Assembly: GCA_047495785.1 (NCBI GenBank)
Contig: JBLDXI010000020.1
Coordinates: 62,001 to 126,000 of the forward strand
DNA: 64,000 nucleotides
Reading direction: 5' to 3'
DNA from: Lepidodermella squamata
Taxonomy: Eukaryota > Gastrotricha
Shown: piece by piece, positions 47,001-57,889 of the stretch
Layout: each line of letters begins with the position of its first letter
Numbering within the stretch: position 1 is the stretch's first letter
Notes under the pieces: model-generated
Database searches by the model: none
Told to the model about the DNA's origin: nothing
The model's input: the letters and a program-made list of their open reading frames with translations, nothing else
Program-made: the position numbers and the translations under genes

Positions 47001-48904
47001 CACGTTTCAACACGGTTGGCAGCGTCACCTCCGAACGCTCGGTCGCTTCGGCACTACCGCCAGCGCTTTCTTCGGTTAAAGAAAATCAAACGAACGCAAC
47101 CTCGCAAGCTAAACCGGCCACGCCCACTGCGTCAGTGCAACAACCCACCAAACCTACCAATAGCGTACCAACCATTCGCCCTGCTGTTGCTGCTTCGTTA
47201 TTTGATGCCGAGGACGAAGATGCCGACTTCTTCACAGCCAAACCTTCTGCTCCTGCTGCAGTGGAGCCCAAGCCGACGCAGCCTGTAGCAGCTATCAGTA
47301 ATGTAACAAAAGTTCCGGCCGCTTCACTGTTCGACGCAGGTGACGACGATGAAGATGACGCTGACTTGTTTGGACCACCTATTGTAAAGAAGCCTCAGGC
47401 AGCTGCCGCGGTCCCAGCCGCAGCCCCAACACCGCCAAGCTCCATTTCTACCTCAGCTCCTGCAGCAGTCAAGCCTGCGCCGATTCCAGCAGCTAGTCTC
47501 TTTGATGATGATGAAGAAGACGATGATTTGTTTGGTAGCTCTAAATTGGTGAAAGAGGTGCCGAAACCTCCAACGTCAAACGCTGAATCAGTCAAGGTCG
47601 AAGCACAGAAGCCTGAGGCTCCGTCTATTAGCGCTGTTCCTAAAAAGACTACGTAAGAAATTGTTAACCTTTTTATTAATTAGCGTTTTAATTGACATGA
47701 CACACTCTCAGCAATGCTTTATTTGGCGGCGCTAGCGATAGCGATGAAGACGATCTATTTGCGCCAAAATCTGTCAACGTAAAGTCACTTCCTGTTGAAG
47801 TGAAACCGTCAGAGCCAGTGGTGGCTCCACCGAAGCCAGAGCCAGTGGCTCCCCCTAAGCCGGTATCAAACGATGCTCCGCTGAAGCCCGTATCAAACGA
47901 TGCTCCGCTGAAGCCCGTATCAAACGATGCTCCGCTGAAGCCTGTATCAAACGATGATGACAGGTAAATATTAGTACGGCTGATTAGACGTGGTTGTTTA
48001 TGCCTTTTCTATTTCCCGTTAGTCCTTCGAAAACTCAGGCCAAGGTTGGTGACAAGTTCAAAGGTGTGGGCATAAATCCCCTAGCTTTGCTCCCCGGCGC
48101 CCGTCCAACTATGCCAAGGGCTCGTGTTGAAGAGGCACCTGCGGAAGCCCCTTCGACGGAGAAGGAAGAACCAGTGGCAAAATCTGCAATCGCTACTCAA
48201 CAGCCTGCGTCGGTGGCGCCGAATAAACGGGTTGCTGCGGATAAGGAAGCAGAAGAAGGGGCCATGCTCGATTTCGATGGCGCGCCAAAACCATCGACCC
48301 TTGCTACAGGGACGTCGCGGAATATCGGACCCCGCCGAAACAAGCCTAGTCGATGGAACGCACCTGCACCTGAAACCGTCGAATCAACTCAGTCAGTGAA
48401 AGAAGCTTCTTCGGAACAGGAAATCAGTGAGGGCCGTTGTACTCGAAATTTCATTTATCTTAATTTTCGGGTTTTACAGCCGATCCATTGATGTCGGTGG
48501 TTAGCGGCCAATCTCTTCAATCTGAGGAAATTCTACCGCCAACATCCGTGTCTGCTTCTTCCATAAAACCAACCGTTCTGACTAATGCATCTTCCCTTTT
48601 TGACGCTGATGACGATGACGACTCCGAAAGTTTCTTCAAGACCAAGCCTGCGTCTTCGAAACCAACATCTTTGAAGCCAGCAGCTGCCGAGCCCGTTACC
48701 GTTGCAGATTCTCTACCGAGTTCCTCGAAGCCCACCCTTTTCGATGATGAAGATGAGGGTGATATTTTTGGAAGTGGACCGCAGCCTGCGAAACAAGTAC
48801 CACCAGTCCAAGCAACTCGGCCTGTTGTTACGGTACCGGCCGCAGTTCCGCCGGTAACGAAATCATCGGGAACCGTAGATGTTGATGACATTTTTGCGGA
48901 TTAG
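44058..48904 (+). CDS. WASHC2: WASH complex subunit 2 (FAM21)
   Basis: FAM21 anchors the WASH actin-nucleation complex on endosomes through retromer. Eleven exons join in frame to 1037 residues: 44058-44141, 44193-44285, 44339-44410, 44465-44689, 44745-44816, 44973-45164, 45219-45732, 46872-47652, 47712-47963, 48023-48426 and 48480-48904. The first 200 residues match the FAM21 head (SQFIENRVDDNSL, then YASRPLPALIGKL), which assembles with WASH. The tail repeats acidic LF motifs such as DDGDLFSSK, DEDDLFSSK, DEEDDDLFGSS, DEDDLFAPK and DDIFAD, the retromer VPS35-binding type. GVGINPLALLPGARP is another family signature. PRRNKPSRW may be the capping-protein site (inference). Exon 6 adds an uninterrupted polyproline run. 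The acceptor of exon 6 is ambiguous (44,973 or 44,979). The 1.1-kb intron 7 holds a LINE fragment. Confidence 0.93.
46108..46625 (-). mobile_element. LINE 3' fragment in WASHC2 intron 7
   Basis: The minus strand encodes an RT C-terminal piece (about 46,297-46,608: MWKSLNKMAPDEFTLMFKLN, then YRGPHLWNQMPSSV). It is followed by a 3' UTR and an A/T tail shared with the copy at 27,190-27,345. The fragment is 5' truncated and inactive. Confidence 0.82.
47852..47956 (+). repeat. 27-bp coding tandem repeat in WASHC2 exon 9
   Basis: The nine-residue unit (KPVSNDAPL) is repeated about four times in frame. The near-identity of the units at the DNA level shows recent expansion. Confidence 0.85.
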
Positions 48905-49042
48905 ACTTAATCTGCAACAAGCATGTAATGGTTCGTAAAATAATGATTCCTTCATATCGATTTTTATCTGTTGCAATGATTATATGTACCAATTTAACTA
49001 TTTGACGACGCTGCAATCATAAATCAGTGATACAAATAATTT

Positions 49043-49096
49043 AATAAATAATATCAAATAAACGCAAATGATTTCTCTGCTATGCTTCTCTTTATT
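49043..49096. terminator. Polyadenylation signals of two convergent genes
   Basis: AATAAA for WASHC2 occurs at 49,043-49,048 and 49,057-49,062 (plus). AATAAA for the epimerase gene lies at 49,091-49,096 (minus). The two transcripts therefore probably overlap or abut at their 3' ends. Confidence 0.55.
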
Positions 49097-49252
49097 CCAA
49101 GGATCACGAAACAATATATTATTATGAACAATTAAATAACTAAAGCTATCTTCGAAGAAGGGTTGCAACTCTGTACTAAATTATAATATCACCGTTAACA
49201 TCTATGAGACAAGTTAGTGGACAAGTTAAGAGTCACTATCGATGATGCTCAA

Positions 49253-49925
49253 TTACTTGATGCTTTCCAATTCCACCAACACTCCACCACAATCTGTAAT
49301 TTTAACATTATTAAGAATCCTGAACGAATAGATTCCAACAGACCTTTAGGGTGGACAAATACAACTGGTTTGCCATGAGCACCAATCTTTGTCTTCTCCG
49401 ACAGTAAACGAATTCCTTTGCTTTTCAGAGTTTGCATTGCGGCTTCAATATTTTCGACCTCAATGCAGATATGATGGATACCCCCATCCGCGTTCTTCTT
49501 CAAAAAGTTATCGATGGGACTTTTTGGCCCAAGGGGATGAAGCAGTTCAATTTTCGTGTCTCCTAATTGGACAAAGACAGTATAAACACCGTGCTCAGGT
49601 TGAGGCATCGGCTTCGAAACTTTAGCAGCAAGACCCAGAGTTTTGGCATAAAAATCAATGGCTTTTTGTAAATCTGCAAGCGTAAAATTAAAGAAGGCAT
49701 TGGTAGACGAACGAATAAATGTTAAAGGACTAACCTGGAACGGCAATGGCGACATGATTCAATTTTCCCAACGACCAAACAGCGCCTTGTTTTGCAGATG
49801 AATCGGCGAAAGTGCGCACCTGAGAGGAAGGACGTGGGTTTTTATATCACCGAATGTTAGGCATATCTCACCGTCATCGTGGCTGAGCGACGAAGCGTGT
49901 TTGCTACTCTCGCGAATAAACTCAT
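49253..49925 (-). CDS. MCEE: Methylmalonyl-CoA epimerase, mitochondrial
   Basis: Converts (2S)- to (2R)-methylmalonyl-CoA in propionate breakdown. Four exons (49872-49925, 49735-49819, 49344-49673, 49253-49293) give 169 residues, close to the human protein. The N-terminus MSLFARVANTLRRSATMT is Arg/Ser-rich and fits a mitochondrial targeting peptide. The vicinal-oxygen-chelate fold shows its two halves: LNHVAIAVPDLQKAIDFY, then GGIHHICIEVENIEAAM. The metal ligands expected for the family are at His40, His114 and Glu164 (GVLVELES). Introns are 50-61 bp. The last intron must be removed to restore the DCGGVLVELESIK end. The gene faces WASHC2 tail to tail. Confidence 0.93.
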
Positions 49926-50753
49926 CTTGATCGAGTAACTTTTACAACCAACAAAAGTGAAGCCTCTAGATTTAGCAAACAGTGGAAATTATATCGCTCA
50001 TTTGTCCTTATCAGGGCGCATTTCTAATAACGCATAGCAACAAGGCGCAATCAGTATAAAATAACTCCGATCATTCCCGGTAGTTTTTATACAAGCTGTC
50101 GAGCGGCATCGCTCTCAAGGGGTCTTTGACCAGCCGTTTGTGAGATTTGCTATGCATTTTGTTATGCCAAAGTGACTCCAACTGTCTGATGATTCAAAAT
50201 ACCACTACATCTATAAAGAGTTATAATGATACTATTGATATCTAAAGTATAAACAGTTGTAAAAAATGAGATGCGGCAAGCGGAAAATTGGGTGTTGTGC
50301 AATAATGATTTTGCATCAGCCGCTGACTTTTTAAACGCCTGTGAAGATACCCAACACGAAAAACAACTTGTCAAGATCTTGTTAAGAAGAGTCGTTAAGA
50401 TCTTAGCGGAACCGATAGAACCGAAATCGCTTGCCACGTCTAAACTCATTCAATCTATCACGTATCACGTAAGAAAGGAGAGGAACTCAGTGTAGAATAC
50501 TTATTCGACGCCAATATGATAGTTGAAATACCATTTTGAATACTATTAACACACCGGACACTTTATACAGCTTATCACAGTTATAAAAATGAAATGTAGC
50601 TCGTCATATTTCAAAATTTTCTTGCGATAGCGATGAGAAATCTTTGTTCGCGGTTGCAATTCGTAACTCGGAAGAAAATCGTAAGTCGTAAGTTCAGAAG
50701 TGGCGATATGGAATTGATAAAATTGATAGCGTTTGCTCCCTAAAAGAGAATCC
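49926..50753. other. Intergenic between epimerase and the next gene
   Basis: About 0.8 kb. It contains a possible small open frame at 50,271-50,495 listed separately. Otherwise nothing recognised. Confidence 0.4.
50271..50495 (+). CDS. Possible small gene or exon, unrecognised
   Basis: An ATG-started frame of 74 codons with a plausible protein composition (ADFLNACEDTQHEKQLVKIL, then LAEPIEPKSLATSKLIQ). A good donor, CAC|GTAAGAAAG, occurs near its end at about 50,468, so it may be an exon. No downstream exon joins convincingly. Family unknown. Confidence 0.3.
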   Translation: MRQAENWVLCNNDFASAADFLNACEDTQHEKQLVKILLRRVVKILAEPIEPKSLATSKLIQSITYHVRKERNSV

Positions 50754-51197
50754 ATGGCGTCTGAGATCACTCTGTTCCCCATGGATAGTGGATTCGACTA
50801 CACTGATCTGCGACAGACGGATAGTGGATTCGACTACACTGATCTGCGACAGGCTGTCTGTCGTCTGAAGTCGGACGTCAAAACGCAGAAGAGCGAAAGC
50901 GACAGAACAGCTGTTAAATCCCTATTTAATGCTGTATGCTGCGCAATCGCTGTCATATCGCAATTTTCGATTCTATTTGATTCAGGTACCGGAATGCTGA
51001 AATCTTTTCCCACTCAAACACTTTGAAACTCAAACGGTTATATGCCTGATCTAATTGATTGCAAATTGCAAGTTTTAGGCGTGTGTGCGTTTGTAAAGGA
51101 GCTTATTGGACTTAAACCTGGAGACGGTAAACCGCAGCTTTCAGTTTCCCGGTTTGGGACGTTCTCAGCAAAATACTGCGGCAATACTATTAAATAA
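50754..51197 (+). CDS. Small two-exon gene of unknown function
   Basis: Exons 50754-50985 and 51079-51197 join in frame (GATTCAG|GTACCG to TTTTAG|GCGTG) to 116 residues. The N-terminus contains a duplicated 12-residue unit (DSGFDYTDLRQT). A mildly hydrophobic helix (LFNAVCCAIAVISQFSILF) follows, and the second exon encodes AFVKELIGLKPGDGKPQLSV, then FGTFSAKYCGNTIK. I do not recognise the family. The in-frame splice and continuing protein-like composition argue that it is real. An upstream in-frame ATG at 50,733 is a possible alternative start. Confidence 0.5.
50783..50856 (+). repeat. 36-bp in-frame tandem duplication
   Basis: The unit GATAGTGGATTCGACTACAC and onward is repeated twice with no difference I can see by eye, adding exactly 12 codons. 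This points to a recent duplication inside the coding region. Confidence 0.85.
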
Positions 51198-52150
51198 AAT
51201 AGGCCAATATTTACTTCTTTGTTTAATACATTATTATTTGTTAATATTAAAAATACTGTCAAAAACAAATTACGCTATAAAAGTTAACGTTGGCGGGTTT
51301 AGGCGCTAAAAACTTGATACCTTCGTCTAACGACTGTGATTAGCTGACTAACTTACAAAAACCTGATGTCGAATCCTATGAAGCATTGCTATAACATCGG
51401 CGGCATCGCTACTTGCATTGTCCCTGAGACCTTGATATCAATTATGAGCCTACCTTCTTGCCCTTATTCTTCAAGCTGTCTACTATTGTGCCTCTGGCAT
51501 GAATAATCTGTTGCTAAAGCGATAATTTGATAAATATTAGACCCTGAAAAACATATTTCCTGGGCCCGAGTGGCTTGCAAGAGCAAACTTTTTAGAGATC
51601 AATATCAACCCATTTTATAAATAATCAACAAAGGGGCGACGTCAGGCTTCTCGCGGCAAGGTGACTGTTTTTTGCAAGTACACACTTGTTGAAACCGCAA
51701 AAAGACTGTAATTTTATGTCCGTGTGGGTTCCCGAATGACTCTTTGAGAGAACTTTAGCCATCAGCGTACGCGCAGTCACTGCTTACTGCTTAGAATGAT
51801 GAGATGTTGCTGCTATATGTGCCCTCGCTCACTTGGTTTGATTTTTGTGTTATTTTCCGTTTCTCATCCCCACTCATCACTCGTATCACATTCATTAATT
51901 TATTCATATGCTGTGGTTTTTTCCTCGCATTGCAATAATTGCTTTAGATACTGATCAAACGGAAATACAGTGTCCGGCCGCCGGCAGCCATCGCCATTTT
52001 CAGGTCACAGCTGAGGCTCATAGCATCAGCCGGATTTAGCTGATATTTGCGTGTACCCCAAACCTGGCTTGATGTTGGCATCAGCATTGCTAGAGCGATT
52101 AGTGTTGACTTGATAATTCTTGATTGCGTAAAATTCTACCTACGATTCAA
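51198..52150. other. Intergenic, upstream of CRTC
   Basis: 0.95 kb with no supported gene. It includes the 3' region of the small gene and presumably distal CRTC regulatory DNA. Confidence 0.45.
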
Positions 52151-52151
52151 C

Positions 52152-52552
52152 TACCGTACTGCCCGAAAAAAAAGCCAGCCTCGAATAAATGGCAGCCTCA
52201 AATAAATGTCAGAGGTTAGAGGTCGTTCAAAATAATAAGTGTCAGGCCCGAAATAAATGTCAGGTCAATGGCAGGGACTACACTGAGGATCACTATTGAG
52301 GTCATTGTAGCCATTCTGAATGGAGATAATTTCTACTCTTGGCACATAGAAAGGTCAGGGACCACTTTTTTGGGTCTAAATACGTAGAATCTCAGGAAAA
52401 TGGATGCCATTTTGGTACCTAGGCAAGTTACTAGTTGGTTCGAATAAATAAATGTCAGGCCCGGAATAAATGTCAGTCCCTTTTAAATGTCAGGGGTTCA
52501 TCAGCGTTTGAAAAAAACAAATGTCATGGTTTTTGTTCCGGGCAGTACGGTA
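52152..52552. mobile_element. MITE with TACCGTACTGCCCG ends, just upstream of CRTC
   Basis: The ends TACCGTACTGCCCG and CGGGCAGTACGGTA (the latter after a small gap) are inverted copies. The interior repeats units such as AATAAATGTCAGGCC several times. It closely parallels the element at 41,616-42,068 in layout. No coding potential. Confidence 0.8.
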
Positions 52553-52662
52553 TTTGATTATTGAATCTGATAGCAGATATTTTGAGTATGCCTATTCTTA
52601 GTTTATCATTAGATAATTTAATTATGATTGTCACTGGGAAATAGCTTTGCACTATACTTCGC

Positions 52663-54643
52663 ATGGCGACTACTCCTCGAAAATTCAGCGAGAAGATCGC
52701 CCTGCAGCAGCAAAAGCTTGCCGAGCAGCAGCGAGCTTTCGATGAGGTCATGCGTGAAGTCGAAGATGCCACTAAGGTAAATAAGCTCAATTAAGCCTTA
52801 AACAATCTTTAAATTTCTCAATTTCATAGAAAAAAGGTAGCCCGCCTTTGATAGATCCATACCGTGAAGCTGGCGTAGGCTATGGTGGAAATTATCAATC
52901 GATTCAATTTAATCCTGCTGTGAATGGCTATCCTAACATGAATACCAGTAATCGGCGGGTTGTAGATCTCTCTGGGGCTCTGCGTAATCTACAGTCTCTC
53001 ACACAACATGGCCCACATTCCCCGGATTACACAATGGTAGATCGGGGCTACATGATGCGACAAAGCGATTCCAATCCCAATTTTTGCAAACCTCAGCAAC
53101 GCATTGATCCGATGGGCTCCCACTCCAACATAGCCGCTGCTTCGAATGCCATCCCCTATGGGATACCCCCACCAAATCCTTACCTCCGTCTGCCTCTTGA
53201 CGCCAATTGGCATCGATCGCACTCAGATTCATCTTTACATGCGACTGTAATGGCTGGCCCGAATGGCATGCCTCCGAGCGGTTCGCAGCACCAAGGTAAT
53301 CCTGCTGACAACGCGATGCGAAGCGATCGGCGCAAGCAGCATTTCAACGCTAAAACGCGATCAACGGAACAGTATAACAATGGTTATGTGTCAGGATCGC
53401 CATACGGTTCACTCGTTACCCCTATGGCATCGCTTTCGATGAAGGCAGCGCCCCTGCAATCTCCGGATCCTAACATTAACTCGCCCGGCGAAATCGGCAA
53501 CGCGCTTTGTGACGATGCTCCTCTAACGCGTTTCGAATCGTCGCCTTCGCTAGGCCCTGTAAATGGTCAAGTGCCTGTTCTCGTCGATCAAACGCAAATA
53601 AGCCATGGTTCTTACAACATGAGCGTAAACCAGGCGGCGCGGCAGCCCAATCGCTACTCGCAGTACGACACGCCGTCTGGCGGCATCCCGCAAAACTACG
53701 CTTCCACTATGCCCCCGCCGCATTCGATGCGACCCGCTCCCAATTCATCTCAATCCAACAACATGGTTACCAGCCAAGAATCAACGTCTCTTTTGAACAC
53801 AAGCTCGCTGCCGGACCTCACAGTTGCGTTGGCAAATGGCTCGGCCTTGCCGAGTGGCTTCGCAGTCGGAGGAGATGGCTACGACGTCAATGCAAGCCAC
53901 AGATCTCCGGTGAGTCAGATGGTTCTTTGAGAAATTGTCACTAATTTTTAATGCATACTTTTGTTATGTAGACATCACGAGTGCACAAAACTCGCATGCC
54001 GAGGCACCACGTTCGCCAATCGCTACTAAGCCGCAGCCATCATAATCAGGGCCAAGCGTCGTATATGGGACATGGCGGGCGCAGTGTGAGCACCGCAGAC
54101 ATCATGTCGCTAGCTGCATATGACAGCAGCCAATCGAATGGCCACCTTGGAAATGCTCAAGCATCGTCGAGCGGCGGTTCTTCGCACCCGATGCCGATCG
54201 CCTCGTATCACCAGCCGTTCATCCCGGCTTACGAAGGCCAAGCCGCGTCTTACTCATCGTATCCAATGCAACCAGCGTATCATGTTTACAATGACATGTC
54301 GCAACAGATACCTGAAATTTGCATAGAGTCGGCTGAAGACGCGCAGTTGTTGCAGCAACTACAACAACAGCAGCCGATGCCGCAATCGCAGTTCTCGAAC
54401 TCGCCGCTCATGTCGCCATCACAGTACTCGGCGACCAGCCCCAATTCGTCAACTAATGGCGGTATTTTCTACGATCAGCAAGGCTTCGACGCAATGCTCG
54501 GCTCGTCGGTGCCGCTGGAATCCGGCATTGCGGGCGACTCTTCTTCGTCGTACCAGTCCCTGCCGGTGACAGGCCAGACGTCTTACTACTCATCGCCTTC
54601 CTCCGAACCGGCACAGCAGTTCTCGCCGAACTGGCAGTCCTGA
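52663..54643 (+). CDS. CRTC: CREB-regulated transcription coactivator (CRTC/TORC)
   Basis: CRTC enters the nucleus when dephosphorylated and binds CREB bZIP to boost cAMP-responsive genes. Three exons (52663-52776, 52830-53909, 53972-54643) give 621 residues. Exon 1 is the CREB-binding coiled coil (PRKFSEKIALQQQKLAEQQ). Ser170 in HRSHSDSSLH fits the SIK/AMPK consensus (basic, then Ser, then Leu at +4) and matches the site that is Ser171 in human CRTC2. LPDLTVALANGSALPSG resembles the conserved central block. The Ser/Gln-rich C-terminus is the expected activation domain. Introns are 53 and 62 bp. A polyadenylation signal AATAAA is at 55,480-55,485, implying a 3' UTR of about 0.85 kb. Confidence 0.93.
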
Positions 54644-57600
54644 GCGTTGTCTCCTTCGAGTTACTAGATTGCACACGTGCCAATTGCGACCCCGCAAGTG
54701 CTACAGATTTGCGAAACCGTCTGCTTGTCGGTTCTTGCCAATCGATTCAAGCGTATTCCAATTGATAGAAATTGAACAATAACCGGCCAAACAAAATTAA
54801 CATGACGGAATAGCAAATTGATGAAAAATTGAATTCTTGTAAATACGCGTTAACTATAACCTTTTTCTACATTTTTTCGATCGGAAAGTGGTCTGTATTT
54901 TCTATCGGCTTTGCGACACTGAATCAACGTTTTCTTTTCGACTTCTTGGCGCTGCTGTTGTGCATTCAACTATAGCTGTATTTTATTTTTGAGAGAACTG
55001 AATCAATGCCTTCACTTCTTCAATAATTATATATTTTGTAAAATATTTGTGTAATTTTAAAATGATTTTTACATACTATGTTTTGCGTCGAATTACTCTA
55101 TCCTTGCATTTCCAGCGACCTCTCGCCGTTGTTGACGCACACTCTGTTCTGCTTCACGTTACACAGAAGAATCCTAAGTTATTTCTGCACTTGCTGATTT
55201 TTCCAGTTGTCGACCCAGCTGTGTATAACTCATTTGGCTAGCCATTCAACTGGGTACCATTTTCTCTTGTTGTGCCATGTCCGAAACATACTTCGGAGCT
55301 CATCTGCGGATTTTTCAACTTGTTATTTTTGCCGTCCGTCATCTGTCTATTTTATAAAGGAGAGAAATTCGCGAAGATGCGAACAATTGTTATGCTATTA
55401 TTAAAGACTTTAATTATGTACAAAACTGCGAACTATGTTCATCTTCATATCATGTGACTGTCGCTTATGAAAAGAAGGTAATAAAGTTATTGCCATGTTT
55501 AGTCATCGAGTGCTTTTGAGATTTCCTGCTGGCAATTAAACAAAATCCGCCGGCACTTCATTAGGTTTGATTGCGATTTAATTTGGGCGCTTTAAATAGC
55601 CTTGCTCCGACGCAGTACCGATGATCGCAGTGCATGACGACGACAGGTCCCATCAAAAATAATCGGCTTACAGGTGTACTATTATTTGCTCTCTATATGA
55701 CGAATATTGAATATTGATAAGCTTAAACAAAGGTTCCATAAGCAGGATCCGGTTGCAGCAGAACAACATCGTATAAAGTGGAGAGGACCTATGCTCGCTA
55801 CTGGGTTGAAAAATAAGAATGGGTTGATTCCGCATCCGAAATTGTGAACTCTCCATGAGGTCATGAGACCGCGAATGTCCGAGAATTCAGGCCTTCAATA
55901 GCCGTTGCGCTCTGGGATAAGTGGTGCAATTAAAATGAAAAAGACGGTCGATGTTCTTCCTCCTTTTCCATATTTTATTCTTTCAGATTCTTTCCATCTT
56001 CCAAAAGCATTCCAATAGCATATTACAATTGTTCAAGTAAAAATGAACGTTCTGGGCAACGACTGAATTTTTTTTAATTGTTAACTTTGCCTAAACGACC
56101 TGCCAGTTGTCATTACCGCATGTTTGTACCGTCAATTTTCGGGCATCATGAACCATTGGGGCTATTTGGATGAGAATTGGTGTCATCACATTTTTATTGA
56201 GACCTCAAAGGCTACATTGCCAAACTTTGAAAGAAATCCTGCAGACCATCCTCAACAGACCGCCTCAGCGTTGGAAGTAGGTTCGGTCGACCGACGCCGT
56301 TCCCGGTCTGTTCCCGTTCCAGGTCCGGTCTCAAAAAGCGTCATTGGCAGACCGGGGAAAGTTGAATTTTCAATTTATCAGGCTGGGTATGAAAGAAATG
56401 GGAAATATCCAAGGAAAAACTAGATTTTCCTGTTTTTCTCATTATCCTAGGATAATGAGAAAACACTGAGCATTAGAGCGGCAGTGCAATGTTTTGCAAA
56501 CGTATCGGATGGTTGGGCTGGTTCACGGCTTCCGAACTATTTTACTGACCTTGATCGCACGGCCTCACGGGTCTTTGAAGACTCCTAACATAGAGGTGAT
56601 GTTTTAATTATGAGTGAGTAAAGCAATTGTATTGTATTGTAGGTAATTGAAATTGGTATTCTTTTTTCGCTATTTTCATGCAATTCTAAAACCGGTAGAA
56701 AGTTCCGTTCCAGGCCCGGTCCAGTTTGCATTCGACTGTTCGCAGGTCCGGTTTGTCTAAGATTGAAACATGTAGGGTTTTCTGCAAAACCTTACATGTT
56801 TCCAACAATGGACCGCCTACTTATATGTAAATTTTTATCCAGGTATGTCCCAATCACGCGCATTCGCAGGTGAGGTTTAGGGTTTAGGCGGGTGAAAACG
56901 ACACCCAATGCAAATTTCATTTTAGTTGGAACCAATCGCAAGGTTTGGGCTTCAGATGACATTTTTTCCATGGGGGCTAATGCTTTCATATATAACAGGA
57001 AAAAAGTACGACACGAGGCGATGCACACGTATGGCCAGGTAATTGCAGCCAAATTTCCCTATGTGTAATTTTACTACAGAGGCAAATTGGTATCTTTGTT
57101 TAATTCACGGATTATTTGGCTGAGTAATTTTTAAGTTGTTTGAAGGCGGTTTGAAGAAAGTCAGCAGAAGAGCCGGGAAATAAGAGAAAATAATTCAAAA
57201 CAAAATTTAAGAAATGCGAGAATTGCAAAAACGACGCTGCTATTTCAGACGTCAAACCATCGCTGAGCAGATGACAGAGACCCGCTTCATGCGACGCATC
57301 ATAACAACTCGATCACACGACAATCAGCAAATAATGCCTAATCACCGTTTATAATGATGAAGCGTGGCCATTTCGCCCGGAAACACCTTACGGGTTTTCA
57401 ACTTTTTGCTTTTTCCTGACCAACATGGGCTATACGAAGTTCGTACTGTCATCTATGATCGAAATTTTGATATTTCGAAGTACCTCACGTTCCTCAGACA
57501 ATAATAATTAAGGTCATTGCCTGACAACTGGTCCCCATATATAACACAGTAACGCCATATTTATCTCCGACTGATATAATTGAAACGCAGTCTTCAGCAA

Positions 57601-57889
57601 AAACGATCTTCTTTATTTCTATCGCCTTCGAATGATCATCAAGATGATTAGCTGCACAACTTGACACAGACGAAATGTGAAGATGAGGGGTTGGATATAA
57701 ATAAATGTCTCGATCATAAATCAGTACATACATTAAAAATAACTGATGGATAGGAAATGGACCTATGCGGGTTAAGGGTTCGATGATACGCTGAAACGAC
57801 GATTACAAAGACGACCGGGCGGTCGATCTTACTGGCCCGTTGCTGCTTGTTGTTATTTCGTTATAAAAATGTTTCCTAATACATAGAAG
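54644..57889. other. CRTC 3' UTR and intergenic DNA
   Basis: The first 0.85 kb is probably CRTC 3' UTR. The rest shows no gene. It holds a perfect 30-bp palindrome (56,434-56,463), a near-perfect hairpin with AAACATGTAGGGTTTT arms at about 56,766-56,802, and two related GTTCCAGG-CCGGTC stretches near 56,310 and 56,710. Confidence 0.5.
56434..56463. repeat. Perfect 30-bp palindrome without loop
   Basis: The half-site TTTTCTCATTATCCT is followed directly by its reverse complement, centred on CCTAGG. Confidence 0.9.

Noticed and set aside
56124-56423. 99-codon plus-strand frame
   Set aside because: It overlaps GTTCCAGG/CCGGTC repeat-like DNA and lacks family similarity.
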